In this document: one piece after another, positions 26,930 to 36,487 of the stretch
How the letters are laid out: each line of letters begins with the position of its first letter
How positions within the stretch are numbered: position 1 is the first letter of the stretch
Source: Microbacterium esteraromaticum
Lineage (GTDB): Bacteria; Actinomycetota; Actinomycetes; Actinomycetales; Microbacteriaceae
Direction of reading: 5' to 3'
DNA length: 64,000 nt
Assembly (NCBI RefSeq): GCF_017303215.1
Contig: NZ_JAEMWU010000001.1
Span: 992,001-1,056,000 of the forward strand
The notes under the pieces: model-generated
Databases searched by the model: none
What the model was told of the DNA's origin: nothing
Seen by the model: only the letters and a program-made list of their open reading frames with translations
Program-made: the position numbers and the translations under genes

Positions 26930-27340
26930 ATGACCGACATCTTCGACGTGATCGCAGACGGTACGCGACGCGACATCCTGCGGCTTCTGCTGGACGCGTC
27001 GGCCACGGGTGACGACGGGACCAGCGTGACCGGGATCGTCAGTGAGCTCGGCATCAGCCAGCCGACGGTCTCCAAGCACCTCAAGGTGCTGCGTGAGGCG
27101 CAGCTTGTCACCGTGCGAGAGGACGGCCAGCGCCGCTTCTACAGCATCTCGGTCGCGCCACTCGAGACGGTCGACGACTGGTTGGTCCCGTTCCTGGTCG
27201 ATGCCTACGGCGAGCAGGCTCCCGACGTCGATGTTCCCTTCGCGCCGCTGCCGTCGGCGACCGTGCACGCCGCCGAAGCCGTCGGACGCGCCGCGGCCTC
27301 GGCGAAGCACGTCGTCACGAACGCGTTCAAGCGTCGCTGA
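26930..27340 (+). CDS. ArsR-family winged-helix regulator
   Basis: Small DNA-binding protein of 136 residues. The ArsR-type helix-turn-helix occupies about residues 5-85 (RRDILRLLLD, then the recognition part GISQPTVSKHLKVLREAQLV and wing EDGQRRFYSI). The C-terminal 50 residues are Ala/Val/Pro-rich with no cysteine pair, so metal sensing of the classical ArsR/SmtB type is not supported. The ATG at 26930 is six bases after a -10 element. It diverges from the TrkH gene and stands 82 bases ahead of the excisionase-like gene. Confidence 0.82.
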   Translation: MTDIFDVIADGTRRDILRLLLDASATGDDGTSVTGIVSELGISQPTVSKHLKVLREAQLVTVREDGQRRFYSISVAPLETVDDWLVPFLVDAYGEQAPDVDVPFAPLPSATVHAAEAVGRAAASAKHVVTNAFKRR

Positions 27341-27422
27341 GCTCGTTTCACAGCAGCAACACCGGTTTACACGCGTCCCGCCCGCGCCCTATGCTGTGCA
27401 TCAATAGAAAGGGGTATTGGGG

Positions 27423-27614
27423 ATGCCCGACGTTCAAGACGTTCGATTCCTGACGGTGGCCGAGGTCGCCGAACTCATGCGCGTGTCCAAGATGACCGTG
27501 TACCGACTCGTGCACGCCGGTGAGTTGCCGGCGATCCGCTTCGGTCGCAGTTATCGCGTGCCCGAGTCCGCCGTCGTCGAGATGATGCACAAGCCCATCT
27601 CGGATGTTGGCTGA
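27423..27614 (+). CDS. small excisionase/BldC-type helix-turn-helix protein
   Basis: 63-residue MerR-superfamily DNA-binding protein consisting almost only of the helix-turn-helix (FLTVAEVAELMRVSKMTVYR, then GELPAIRFGRSYRVPESAV). It matches the mycobacterial Rv0500A type, which is likewise followed by the bS22 gene. The ATG at 27423 is chosen because GAAAGGGG lies about nine bases upstream; a TTG at 27417 is weaker. The conserved pairing with a ribosomal protein gene is known in actinobacteria but its purpose is not. Confidence 0.85.
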   Translation: MPDVQDVRFLTVAEVAELMRVSKMTVYRLVHAGELPAIRFGRSYRVPESAVVEMMHKPISDVG

Positions 27615-27644
27615 GTCGGTTTCCCGGCTGCTCCGACCGTTTGC

Positions 27645-27650
27645 TAGAAT
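27645..27650 (+). promoter_or_regulatory. -10 element ahead of bS22 gene
   Basis: TAGAAT, a good -10 match, 77 bases before the bS22 start codon. No clear -35. It suggests that bS22 has its own promoter with a leader of about 70 bases. Confidence 0.45.
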
Positions 27651-27681
27651 CGTCCGAGGCATTTTTTCCGTGCCCGTACCC

Positions 27682-27703
27682 GGGTGCCGACTTCATGGCA
27701 CCC
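27682..27703 (+). promoter_or_regulatory. hairpin in the bS22 leader
   Basis: 7-bp stem GGGTGCC (27682-27688) with GGCACCC (27697-27703) and an 8-base loop, 24 bases before the start codon. It may be an autoregulatory leader structure as in other ribosomal protein genes, or a weak terminator of the upstream gene. Confidence 0.4.
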
Positions 27704-27727
27704 AACCCCTGACTTAGTGAGGTTTCC

Positions 27728-27826
27728 GTGGGTTCAGTCATCAAGAAGCGCCGCAAGCGCATGGCGAAGAAGAAGCACCGCAAGCTGCTTCGTAAGACTC
27801 GCCACCAGCGCCGCAACAAGAAGTAA
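27728..27826 (+). CDS. 30S ribosomal protein bS22 (AURKAIP1/COX24-like), 32 residues
   Basis: Very small basic protein that binds the actinobacterial small ribosomal subunit. The reading frame encodes 32 residues, beginning MGSVIKKRRKRMAKKKHRKL and ending RRNKK; over half are Lys or Arg. This is the mycobacterial Rv0500B (bS22) pattern, and the upstream excisionase-like gene is the same neighbour as there. GTG start with AGTGAGG six bases upstream; TAA stop, rare in this GC-rich DNA. A terminator follows. Such short genes are often missed in annotation. Confidence 0.93.
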   Translation: MGSVIKKRRKRMAKKKHRKLLRKTRHQRRNKK

Positions 27827-27839
27827 GCGGCACGACACC

Positions 27840-27883
27840 AAGCGCCTCCCGATCGGGCATCGAGCCCGTCGACGGGGGCGCTT
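27840..27883 (+). terminator. terminator after bS22
   Basis: Long hairpin: AAGCGCC-T-CCCG (27840-27851) pairs with CGGGGGCGCTT (27873-27883) with one bulge, and an inner CGGGC/GCCCG pair. Confidence 0.7.
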
Positions 27884-27908
27884 CGTGTACTGCCCGCAGG
27901 AGAAACCC

Positions 27909-28184
27909 ATGCCGTCTACCACCCTCACGCTGATCGGCAAGCCCGACTGTCACCTCTGCGACGTCGCGCACGAGATCGTCGACGCCGTCGTCGCCGAGAT
28001 GCCGGATGCTGTCGCCGAGCGCATCGAGATCGTCGAGCAGTCCATCAACGACGACCCCGCACTGTTCGAGAAGTGGTGGGAGAAGATCCCGGTGGTGCTG
28101 ATCGACGGTGAACTGCACGCGCACTGGCGGGTGTCGGCGGAGCGCCTGCGCGAGGCGCTGCAGAAGAAGGCAGGAGCACAATGA
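27909..28184 (+). CDS. glutaredoxin-like thiol-redox protein (DUF836 type)
   Basis: 91-residue thioredoxin-fold protein with the active-site pair C14-HL-C17 (KPDCHLCDVA) near the N terminus and the cis-Pro region KIPVVLIDGEL. Expected to carry out thiol-disulfide exchange in the cytosol. AGGAGA lies six bases upstream of the ATG. The stop overlaps the next start (ATGA), so it is translationally coupled to the Dabb protein. The electron donor is unknown. Confidence 0.85.
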   Translation: MPSTTLTLIGKPDCHLCDVAHEIVDAVVAEMPDAVAERIEIVEQSINDDPALFEKWWEKIPVVLIDGELHAHWRVSAERLREALQKKAGAQ

Positions 28185-28483
28185 CCATTCGTCACGTCGT
28201 GAGCTGGAAGCTCGCCGACCCGGACGCCACCGTGCGGGCCGAACAGGCGACCGAGGTGGCCCGCCGGCTGAACGCACTGATGGGTGTGATTCCGCAACTG
28301 CGCATGGTCTCGGCCGGCGCCAATGTCGCCTACCCGGACGTCAACTGGGACGTCACCCTGGTCGCCGACGTCGACACGCTCGACGATCTCGAGGCCTATC
28401 AGGTGCACCCGGCCCACCAGGAGGTCGGCGTGTACATCCGATCCGTCGTGGCATCCCGCGTCGCGGTGGACTTCGAGATCTGA
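28181..28483 (+). CDS. Dabb-family (stress-responsive alpha/beta-barrel) protein
   Basis: 100-residue dimeric alpha-beta barrel domain. Family markers are IRHVVSWKL at the start, the LR-MVSAG strand in the middle and YQVHPAHQEV near residue 75, followed by the strand VASRVAVDFEI. Members are described as stress proteins or as cyclases/monooxygenase-like folds; no reaction can be inferred here. Overlaps the glutaredoxin-like gene by four bases. Confidence 0.8.
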   Translation: MTIRHVVSWKLADPDATVRAEQATEVARRLNALMGVIPQLRMVSAGANVAYPDVNWDVTLVADVDTLDDLEAYQVHPAHQEVGVYIRSVVASRVAVDFEI

Positions 28484-28552
28484 GCAGAGGTCGCAACGCA
28501 ACCGTGACCCGGAGAGCGGATTCCGCAGGGGTCATGGGGCGCTTGGCATGCC

Positions 28553-28558
28553 TATGAT
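28553..28558 (+). promoter_or_regulatory. -10 element for amino-acid ABC operon
   Basis: TATGAT, a strong -10 match, 73 bases before the binding-protein start. No good -35 was found at normal spacing. Confidence 0.45.
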
Positions 28559-28631
28559 GATCCGTACCCGACCGAGGGTCCGCATGCCGAACCCCGGCGT
28601 GAAGTCTGTACCCCGTCACGAAGGAGTGGCC

Positions 28632-29426
28632 ATGAACCACCGTCCCGTTCTTTTCAGCGCTGCCGTTCTCGCGGCCGCCACCCTCGCACTCACCGGCTGT
28701 GCCGGCGGCGATGATGCCCCCGTCGACGAGGGCGCGCTCGAGCTGGTCACGCCGGGCACGCTGACCGTGTGCTCCGAGGTGCCCTACCCGCCCTTCGAGA
28801 TGGAGGACGGCAACGGCGGCTACACCGGCTTCGACCTCGACCTGGTCGCTGCCATCGCCGAGAAGCTCGACCTCGAGGTCAGCATCCAGGACGTCGGATT
28901 CGACGGCCTGCAGTCGGGCACCACGCTGATCGCCGGCACATGCGACTTCGGCGCATCGGCGATGACCATCACCGAGGAACGCAAGACGAACCTCGACTTC
29001 GCCGACCCGTACTACGACTCGCTGCAGTCACTGCTGGTCAAGACCGACTCGGGCATCACCGGCATCGACGACCTCGAAGGTCGCAACGTCGCCGTGCAGC
29101 AGGGCACCACCGGTGAGAACTACGCCGAAGAGAACGCCACCGGCGCCGTCCTCGTGCAGTACCCCGGTGACGCCGAGATGTGGCCCGCTCTGCAGGCCGG
29201 TCAGGTCGAGGCGATCCTGCAGGACCTGCCGGTCAACATCGAGCACGTCAAGGCCGACTCCGACTACGAGGTCGTCGAGGAGTACAACACCGACGAGCAG
29301 TACGGGTTCGCCTTCGCGAAGGGTGAGCGCACCAACCTGCGCGAGGCCGTCAACGGCGCGTTGCAGGAGCTGCGCGACTCGGGCGAGTACGACACGATCT
29401 ACGACAAGTACTTCTCGGCCGAGTGA
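28632..29426 (+). CDS. polar amino-acid ABC transporter substrate-binding lipoprotein
   Basis: 264-residue extracellular solute-binding protein of family 3 (HisJ/GlnH type). Signal peptide with lipobox LTGC near residue 19. The binding-site pattern PYPPFEMEDGNGGYTGFDLD and the domain GTCDFGASAMTITEER are typical of amino-acid binders. The ATG at 28632 has AAGGAGTGG upstream. First gene of a three-gene importer (binding protein, permease, ATPase). The ligand is uncertain; polar residues such as Gln, Glu, Arg or cystine are possible. Confidence 0.9.
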   Translation: MNHRPVLFSAAVLAAATLALTGCAGGDDAPVDEGALELVTPGTLTVCSEVPYPPFEMEDGNGGYTGFDLDLVAAIAEKLDLEVSIQDVGFDGLQSGTTLIAGTCDFGASAMTITEERKTNLDFADPYYDSLQSLLVKTDSGITGIDDLEGRNVAVQQGTTGENYAEENATGAVLVQYPGDAEMWPALQAGQVEAILQDLPVNIEHVKADSDYEVVEEYNTDEQYGFAFAKGERTNLREAVNGALQELRDSGEYDTIYDKYFSAE

Positions 29427-29448
29427 GCCGTAGAGGCGAGGACGAGCA

Positions 29449-30236
29449 GTGGCACTGCGCAGACGTACCCGGGGTCTGATCTACCGGGGCACGATGTACG
29501 CCCTCTTCATCGCGGTGGTCGTGCTGATCATCGCGATGACCGACTGGCAGACGATCGGAAAGCAGTTCTTCAATCTTGAGGTCGCGGCGAAGCTGTTCCC
29601 CGACATCATCATCGTCGCACTGCGCAACACGATCCTGTTCACGTTGATCGCGTTCACGGGCGGGTTGCTTCTGGGCATCCTGTTCGCGTTGATGAAGTTG
29701 TCGGTGATCGCACCGTTCCGGTGGTTCGCCACCGGCTGGATCGAGCTCTTCCGTGGATTGCCGGCGCTGCTGACGATCTTCGCGATGGCGTTCATCCTGC
29801 CGATCGCGTTCGGCATCAAGCCGCCCGGAGGCCCGGTCGGCGCCGGTCTGATCGGTCTGATCCTGGTCGCCTCGGCCTACATGGCCGAGGTGATCCGCTC
29901 GGGCATCCAGGCCGTGCCGAAGGGGCAGACCGAGGCGTCGCGCTCGCTGGGCATGTCGCCGATGAAGACGATGTTCTGGGTGGTGCTGCCGCAGGGCTTC
30001 CGCATCATCATCCCGCCGCTGACGAACGAGTTCGTGCTGCTGCTGAAGGACACCTCGCTGCTCTTCATCGCCGGCACCTTCCTGTGGTCGAAGGAACTCA
30101 CCACCTTCGCCCGGGACGCGAACACGACGTACGCGAACGCGACCCCGCTGATCATGGCGGCGATCCTGTACCTGATGGTGACGATTCCGCTCACGCGCTT
30201 CACCGCGTGGCTGGAGCGACGGATGGCGAGAGAACG

Positions 30237-30240
<4 letters not shown>
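29449..30240 (+). CDS. amino-acid ABC transporter permease (HisM/GlnP type)
   Basis: Membrane subunit of 263 residues with about five to six membrane segments. The ATPase-contacting EAA loop is [20 protein letters not shown], near residues 160-179; the preceding [13 protein letters not shown] is typical of the HEAT family of amino-acid permeases. GTG start at 29449. A single permease gene suggests a homodimer. It overlaps the ATPase start by ATGA. Confidence 0.92.
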
Positions 30241-30992
<752 letters not shown>

Positions 30993-30997
30993 CGACC

Positions 30998-31030
30998 AGA
31001 TGCCCGGCCGTGTTCACCGGCCGGGCATCT
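30998..31030 (+). terminator. terminator of amino-acid ABC operon
   Basis: 13-bp perfect stem AGATGCCCGGCCG (30998-31010) with its complement (31018-31030), 7-base loop, starting six bases after the stop codon. Confidence 0.9.
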
Positions 31031-31128
31031 GTCGTCTACCGGGGTGGGCCCGAACGGATACCGGCGGTTGCCGGTGCCCGGATAACTTCTGAGCGTCCTA
31101 CCCGCTTAGAAGATCCCGGTGTATCAGC

Positions 31129-34100
31129 GTGCCCTCGTGTCGTCATCCCCTGTCTCTACCCGCATTCCTCGGAGCGACGGTGCTGGCCGCCGTCGTCCTG
31201 ACGCCCACCGCCGCGGCAGCGGCCGGAGGTGACGCATTCGGCGGCATCCTCCACGCGTCGACCCCGACCGCTGACATCGCGCCGCCGCCGCTGATCGTGA
31301 CCGAGATCCTCGCGAACACCGCCGGCGCCGACCACTTCGAGTACGTCGAGATCCACAACACGACCGCGGATGCCATCGACCTCGCCGCCGACGGGTACGC
31401 CTTCGCCTATTCGTACAGCGACTCGACCGACCGCAGTAGCGACGTTGCGCTGACCGTCGACGAGCCGCTCGTGCTTGCAGCCGGCGAGACCGCGGTGCTG
31501 TGGCTCAGCTACACGGCAGGCACGGTGGATTCCTTCGCCCGAAGCATCGACGACTTCCGTGCGTATCACGCGGTCGACGCGGCCACCCAGGTGGTGCGCC
31601 TGACCGGTCAGCCGGGCATGGCCAACGGCGGCGACCGGGGCATCCGCGTGCTCAAGGATGACGAGCTGCTCACCTGGTCGCACTACCCGACGGGCTCGAT
31701 GGGCAACGACCTCGCCGTGCACTTCCGCCTGCCCGCGGCACCCGCGGCCGCGGGCGCACCCGAGAGCATGAGCGACTTCGGGCTGCAGGCCGAGCGCTCG
31801 CCGGGAGCTGTGCTGCCACAGGCCCTCCAGCGCCCGGCGCCACCGGTCGACCCCGAGCAGCCCCAACCCGGAACGGCGGCGAACTGGCCGCTGATGGTCA
31901 CCGAGATCGCTCCCGACAACGCCGGTGTCGACGACTACGAGTACTTCGAGGTGCACAACACCACGGATCGCACCATCGACCTCGACGGCGACGGATTCTC
32001 GTTCGCGTACATCTTCGCCGACTCCGATGACCGCACCCGCGACGCTGCGCTCACCGTCGAGCCGGGAACGTCGATCGCCGCTGGCGAGACCGTTGTGTTC
32101 TGGCTGAGCTACACCACAACGACGGTGGACTCGTTCGCGCGCACAGTCGACGAGTTCCGCGCGCACTGGGGAGCCACCGCCGACACCCGCGTGGTCCGGG
32201 CAGAGGGGCAACCCGGCATGGCCAACGGCGGCGGCCGCGGTATCCGGGTGCTGCAGGGCGACCAGGCCATCAGCTGGTCGTACTACCCGACCGGGTCGAC
32301 CGCCGTGGACCGCACGGCGCACTTCCGCATCCCGGCCGACCTCGACGCACTCAGCCTGCCGGTGCTGGAGCAGACCGGCATCGCGACGCCCGGCAGCATT
32401 GCCGCCGACGCGCTGACGGCACCCGAGCCCGAGCCGGAGCCGGACTTCGATCCGCAACCCGACCCGTCTCTCGTGACCTCGGCGCTGCAGGTCACCGAGC
32501 TGCTGCCCGACTCGACGAACGTCGGCGGCGCCGACGGGTTCGAGTTCATCGAGGTCTACAACGCCACCAGCGAACCGCTCGACTTCGGCGACTACACCGT
32601 CAACTACCTCTACGCGACCGACGAGTACGTCAACACGCAGACCAGCCGCTGGCCGGCGACGCCCGGCGATGTGGTGATCCCGGCCGGCGAGACGCTGGTG
32701 TTCTGGATCAAGAACGGCGCCAACGACGACCTCGACGCCGCCGCGTTCAACGCCCACTTCGGCACAGCGCTGACGATGGGCGTCGACCTGGTCGAGATCT
32801 CGGCGGGCGGCATGGCCAACTCGTCGCCGCGCGGCATCGAGATCATCACCAACGCCGGGCACTCGCTGAACCGAGCGCACTACCAGCTCGGCGCCTCCGA
32901 CGACACGATCGCCGACCAGGGCATCCGCTATGCCACGCGCGAGGACGACCAGACCCTGCAGCGCATGCTCGGCATCGCCGCGGCGACCCCCGGCACGGTG
33001 CAGTCAGACCAGGTGCCCGCCGGACTGATGATCCTCGCCGCCGACGGCTCGGCACCGACGATCCAGGACTGGACCAAGAACGAGATCGACCCGAACGCCG
33101 GGTTCACCCTCGACTTCACGATCACCGACGACGTGCTTCCCCGCACGGTGACGTTGATGCTCAGCAACGACGTCGACGGTGCACAGGCGCCGATCAACCT
33201 CTCCGACACCGGTTCGGGCGTATACCGGCACGTGATCGACCCCGTCGATCTGATCGGCAAGTCGTGGGTCGAGTACGCCCTCTCGGCGAGTGACGGCACC
33301 AACGTCACCATCATCGAGACGGTGCGCGTGCCCGTGGCAGGAGCGAACGTCGAGCCGCTGCGGCTGAACCTCGACGATGACGCCTTCGTGGCGGGCACGA
33401 CCACGGTCGTGGCCGCCGGCGAGCAGTCGCCCGACGGCATCGCCGTCGACGGCGAACCGCTCGCCACCGAGGCAGGTCTCGAAGGCGAACCGGTGTTCGT
33501 GTTCGAGGCCGCTGATGTCGACTACTACTTCAAGAACGGCGTGCTGGTCGGCGACGAGGTGCTGCGCATCTTCGACACCGGCATTTACAACGGCTGGGAG
33601 ACCATCGCCACCCCGGTGCCGCTGTCGTACATCCGCGAGGGCGACGAGCTGGTCGTCAGCGTGTGGGCCGGTACGAAGGCCGCGCCCGAGATCGACGAGT
33701 TCGAGAACAACGACGATTTCAGCATCCGCGGTCTGCGCATGATCCTGCCCGACGGGCGCACCCTCACGCCGCAGGGCTACGACGACCCCAACCACGTGCT
33801 GAAGATGGGCGACAGCGTCGGCAAGCTCGACTTCTTCGACGCCCGCTTCACGCTGCCCGCCGACGCGTTCAGCGCCGTGAGCGCACAGTGGGACACCACG
33901 CCGCGCGAGGACGGCGCGGCGACGGTCACGGCGACCGCCGGCGAGCACACCGTCGCCCGCACGGTGACGGTCGACAACACCGGTCCCGAGGTGACGACCG
34001 AGATCGTCGACGGAACCGCCTACCAGGGCGAGATCACGATCGACGCCGAGATCTCGGATGCCGGTGTCGGCGGCGTCACGACGACCGCGACGCTCGACGG

Positions 34101-36366
34101 TGCCGAGATCACACTGCCGCACACGACCTCGTCGGTCGACCTGGAAGCCGGCGAACACCGGGTGCAGATCACGGCGACGGACGCTTTGGGCAACAGCTCG
34201 GAGTACGTGTCGACCTTCATCACCTTCGACGAGCAGCCCAGCGCCGGCGCGATCGCGCCCGTCGAGGGGGCCGAGGTCGAAGCGGGCGAGATCACGCTGC
34301 AGGCCAAGGTCGAAGACCCCACCGGTGACGTGCTCGACGTCGCCTTCCTGGAAGGGCGCCGGGTCGACCTCTCGGATGGCGACATCGAGTTGCAGGCCGG
34401 CGTCGTCTCCGACGCACTTTCACTGGACCGCGAGCGGCCGCAGGAGCTCACCTCGGAACAGGTGCGGATGCTGGCGGCCGCCGACGGTCTGGCCGGCGAC
34501 GCCACCACATCGACGACCGCGTTCCCGTACCAGCTGTTCGATGTCGCCGTCGGCGACGCCGCGGACGGCTCGCTGGTGCGCGCCACGTGGACGGGCGCGG
34601 CGAACGCCGACGCCACCGTGGTCATGTACGCGCTCACCGCGGACGGTGCGACCTGGGCCGAGCAGACCCGGCACGTCGTGGCCGAGGCGGGGGAGTTCAC
34701 CCTCGACGCGGCCATCGACGTCACCGCGCATGCCCGGGACGGTATCGTGCGCGTGCTCGTGCAGCACTCCGAGGGCTTCGCCGGCGCTGATCACACCACG
34801 CGTGAGTCGGATGTCGCGCTGCCGCATCCGCTCGACACCCCGCGCTCGGAGTACGACTTCACCTTTGCGTGGGAGTCGGACACGCAGTACTACAACGAGG
34901 ATGCCGTCGAGGGCGAGGATCGCTACCGCCACCAGCAGGCGATCCACACGTACCTGGTTGAGCAGCGCGAAGCGATGAACATCCAGTACCTGTTCCACAC
35001 GGGCGACATCGTCGACGACTACGACCAGATGTACCAGTGGCGCAACGCCGACCCCGAGTACGCCAGGCTCGATGAGGTCGGCCTGCCGTACGGGGTGCTC
35101 GCGGGCAACCACGACGTCGGAAACCACTTGCTCGACTACGACAACTACGGCACCTACTTCGGTGAGGAGCGGTACGCGGGCAACCCCTGGTACGGCGGCA
35201 GCTACGAGAACAATCGCGGCCACTACGACCTGCTCTCTGCCGGCGGCATCGACTTCATCATGGTCTACATGGGGTGGGGCCCCGCCGACGCTGAGATCGC
35301 TTGGATGAACGAGGTGTTGGCGCAGTACCCCGATCGGGTGGCGGTGCTCGCGCAGCACGAGTTCATCCTGACCACAGGCGGACTCGGCGCGACACCGCAG
35401 CGCGTGCTCGACGAGGTCGTCGCGGTCAACCCGAACGTCAAGATGGTGTTCTCGGGCCACTACCACGACGCGTTCACGCGCACGGATGAGTTCGACGACG
35501 ACGGTGACGGCGTCGCCGAGCGCACGGTGTACTCGATGCTCTTCGACTACCAGGGCCTTCCCGAGGGCGGACAGGGCTTCCTGCGCCTGCTGCACTTCGA
35601 CACGCAGGGCGAGCGCATGATCGTGCGCACCTACTCGCCGTCGCTGGAGGACCCCGAGCGCGGCGGCGCGCTCGGCAAGCACGACTCGGACCACCCGAGC
35701 CTGGCCGATGCCCCGCAGCAGTTCGAGCTGACCTTCGAGCAGTTGGGCATCACCACCGTCGAGCGGATGCTGCAGACTGACGCCTTCTCAGCAGAGATCC
35801 TCACCAGCACCGAGGTCGCCGCATTCGATGACGTCGCATCCGGATCCATCCTGTCGGCGGCCTGGCCGCTGACCGAGATCGGGGAGCGCGGATGGTACGT
35901 GCGCACCAGCGACCCGCACGGCGCGGTGGACTACTCGCCCGTCCAGCTGTTCACGGTGATCCCGGCATCCGATGGTGGCGACGGTGGCGACGGTGGCGAC
36001 GGTGGCGACGGTGGCGACGGTGGCGACGGTGGCGACGGCGGTGACGGTGGTGACGGCGGTGACGGTGGTGACGGCGGTGACGGTGGTGACGGCGGTGACG
36101 GTGGTGACGGCGGCACGGATGGTGGCGACGGCGGCACGGACGGCGGTGACGGCGGCACGGATGGTGGCGACGGCGGCGGCTCCGACGGTGGCGACACCGA
36201 CGGTTCGGATGCCGGCGGCAGCGTCGACGGTGGCGAGACCGACGACGGCGCCCTGGCCACGACGGGGGCCGACACCGGCGCGGTGATCGCCTGGACCCTC
36301 GGTGGCCTCCTGACCCTCGCGGCAGGCGTCGGCCTCATCCTGCGCAGACGACGCGCGGTGCGCTGA
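31129..36366 (+). CDS. cell-wall-anchored lamin-tail and metallophosphoesterase surface protein
   Basis: Secreted protein of 1745 residues. Order: signal peptide (1-34); three lamin-tail domains at about 56-188, 255-386 and 454-585, the first two close duplicates (both contain VDSFAR and GQPGMANGG); several Ig-like/beta-sandwich regions (about 660-1130); a calcineurin-type phosphoesterase at about 1241-1505 with HTGDIVDDYD, LAGNHDVGNH and SGHYHDAF; a Gly-Gly-Asp linker (about 1616-1684); and a C-terminal sorting signal LATTG near 1708 with a membrane helix and RRRR tail. The LAxTG form suits class E sortases of high-GC actinobacteria. Probably a surface phosphatase or nuclease. The GTG start has a weak ribosome-binding site. 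Confidence 0.88.
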   Translation: MPSCRHPLSLPAFLGATVLAAVVLTPTAAAAAGGDAFGGILHASTPTADIAPPPLIVTEILANTAGADHFEYVEIHNTTADAIDLAADGYAFAYSYSDSTDRSSDVALTVDEPLVLAAGETAVLWLSYTAGTVDSFARSIDDFRAYHAVDAATQVVRLTGQPGMANGGDRGIRVLKDDELLTWSHYPTGSMGNDLAVHFRLPAAPAAAGAPESMSDFGLQAERSPGAVLPQALQRPAPPVDPEQPQPGTAANWPLMVTEIAPDNAGVDDYEYFEVHNTTDRTIDLDGDGFSFAYIFADSDDRTRDAALTVEPGTSIAAGETVVFWLSYTTTTVDSFARTVDEFRAHWGATADTRVVRAEGQPGMANGGGRGIRVLQGDQAISWSYYPTGSTAVDRTAHFRIPADLDALSLPVLEQTGIATPGSIAADALTAPEPEPEPDFDPQPDPSLVTSALQVTELLPDSTNVGGADGFEFIEVYNATSEPLDFGDYTVNYLYATDEYVNTQTSRWPATPGDVVIPAGETLVFWIKNGANDDLDAAAFNAHFGTALTMGVDLVEISAGGMANSSPRGIEIITNAGHSLNRAHYQLGASDDTIADQGIRYATREDDQTLQRMLGIAAATPGTVQSDQVPAGLMILAADGSAPTIQDWTKNEIDPNAGFTLDFTITDDVLPRTVTLMLSNDVDGAQAPINLSDTGSGVYRHVIDPVDLIGKSWVEYALSASDGTNVTIIETVRVPVAGANVEPLRLNLDDDAFVAGTTTVVAAGEQSPDGIAVDGEPLATEAGLEGEPVFVFEAADVDYYFKNGVLVGDEVLRIFDTGIYNGWETIATPVPLSYIREGDELVVSVWAGTKAAPEIDEFENNDDFSIRGLRMILPDGRTLTPQGYDDPNHVLKMGDSVGKLDFFDARFTLPADAFSAVSAQWDTTPREDGAATVTATAGEHTVARTVTVDNTGPEVTTEIVDGTAYQGEITIDAEISDAGVGGVTTTATLDGAEITLPHTTSSVDLEAGEHRVQITATDALGNSSEYVSTFITFDEQPSAGAIAPVEGAEVEAGEITLQAKVEDPTGDVLDVAFLEGRRVDLSDGDIELQAGVVSDALSLDRERPQELTSEQVRMLAAADGLAGDATTSTTAFPYQLFDVAVGDAADGSLVRATWTGAANADATVVMYALTADGATWAEQTRHVVAEAGEFTLDAAIDVTAHARDGIVRVLVQHSEGFAGADHTTRESDVALPHPLDTPRSEYDFTFAWESDTQYYNEDAVEGEDRYRHQQAIHTYLVEQREAMNIQYLFHTGDIVDDYDQMYQWRNADPEYARLDEVGLPYGVLAGNHDVGNHLLDYDNYGTYFGEERYAGNPWYGGSYENNRGHYDLLSAGGIDFIMVYMGWGPADAEIAWMNEVLAQYPDRVAVLAQHEFILTTGGLGATPQRVLDEVVAVNPNVKMVFSGHYHDAFTRTDEFDDDGDGVAERTVYSMLFDYQGLPEGGQGFLRLLHFDTQGERMIVRTYSPSLEDPERGGALGKHDSDHPSLADAPQQFELTFEQLGITTVERMLQTDAFSAEILTSTEVAAFDDVASGSILSAAWPLTEIGERGWYVRTSDPHGAVDYSPVQLFTVIPASDGGDGGDGGDGGDGGDGGDGGDGGDGGDGGDGGDGGDGGDGGDGGDGGTDGGDGGTDGGDGGTDGGDGGGSDGGDTDGSDAGGSVDGGETDDGALATTGADTGAVIAWTLGGLLTLAAGVGLILRRRRAVR
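35974..36180 (+). repeat. tandem 9-bp repeats encoding the Gly-Gly-Asp wall linker
   Basis: Seven perfect copies of GGTGGCGAC (35974-36036), then alternating GGCGGTGAC/GGTGGTGAC and longer 27-30-bp units with Thr-Asp insertions. It encodes a flexible acidic spacer through the peptidoglycan. Such arrays commonly vary in copy number. Confidence 0.95.
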
Positions 36367-36420
36367 CGAACAGTGCGCCGACGAATAGTGCGCTGAAGAA
36401 CAGCGCACTGACGAACGCCG
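36361..36420. repeat. four 15-bp tandem repeats abutting a terminator
   Basis: Copies at 36361, 36376, 36391 and 36406, consensus CGCTGACGAACAGTG with few changes. The first copy contains the stop codon of the surface protein; the last copy supplies the base of the terminator stem. Confidence 0.85.
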
Positions 36421-36464
36421 GGGCTCCCGGTCACCGCATGTCGGTGACCGGGAGCCCTGGCGTT
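36414..36464. terminator. bidirectional terminator after surface protein gene
   Basis: Stem of 16 perfect bp GGGCTCCCGGTCACCG (36421-36436) with its complement (36442-36457), 5-base loop CATGT, extended by AACGCC/GGCGTT past a mismatch. Lies between convergent genes. Confidence 0.9.
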
Positions 36465-36487
36465 CACCTCAGAGGTTCCGCGCCGGG

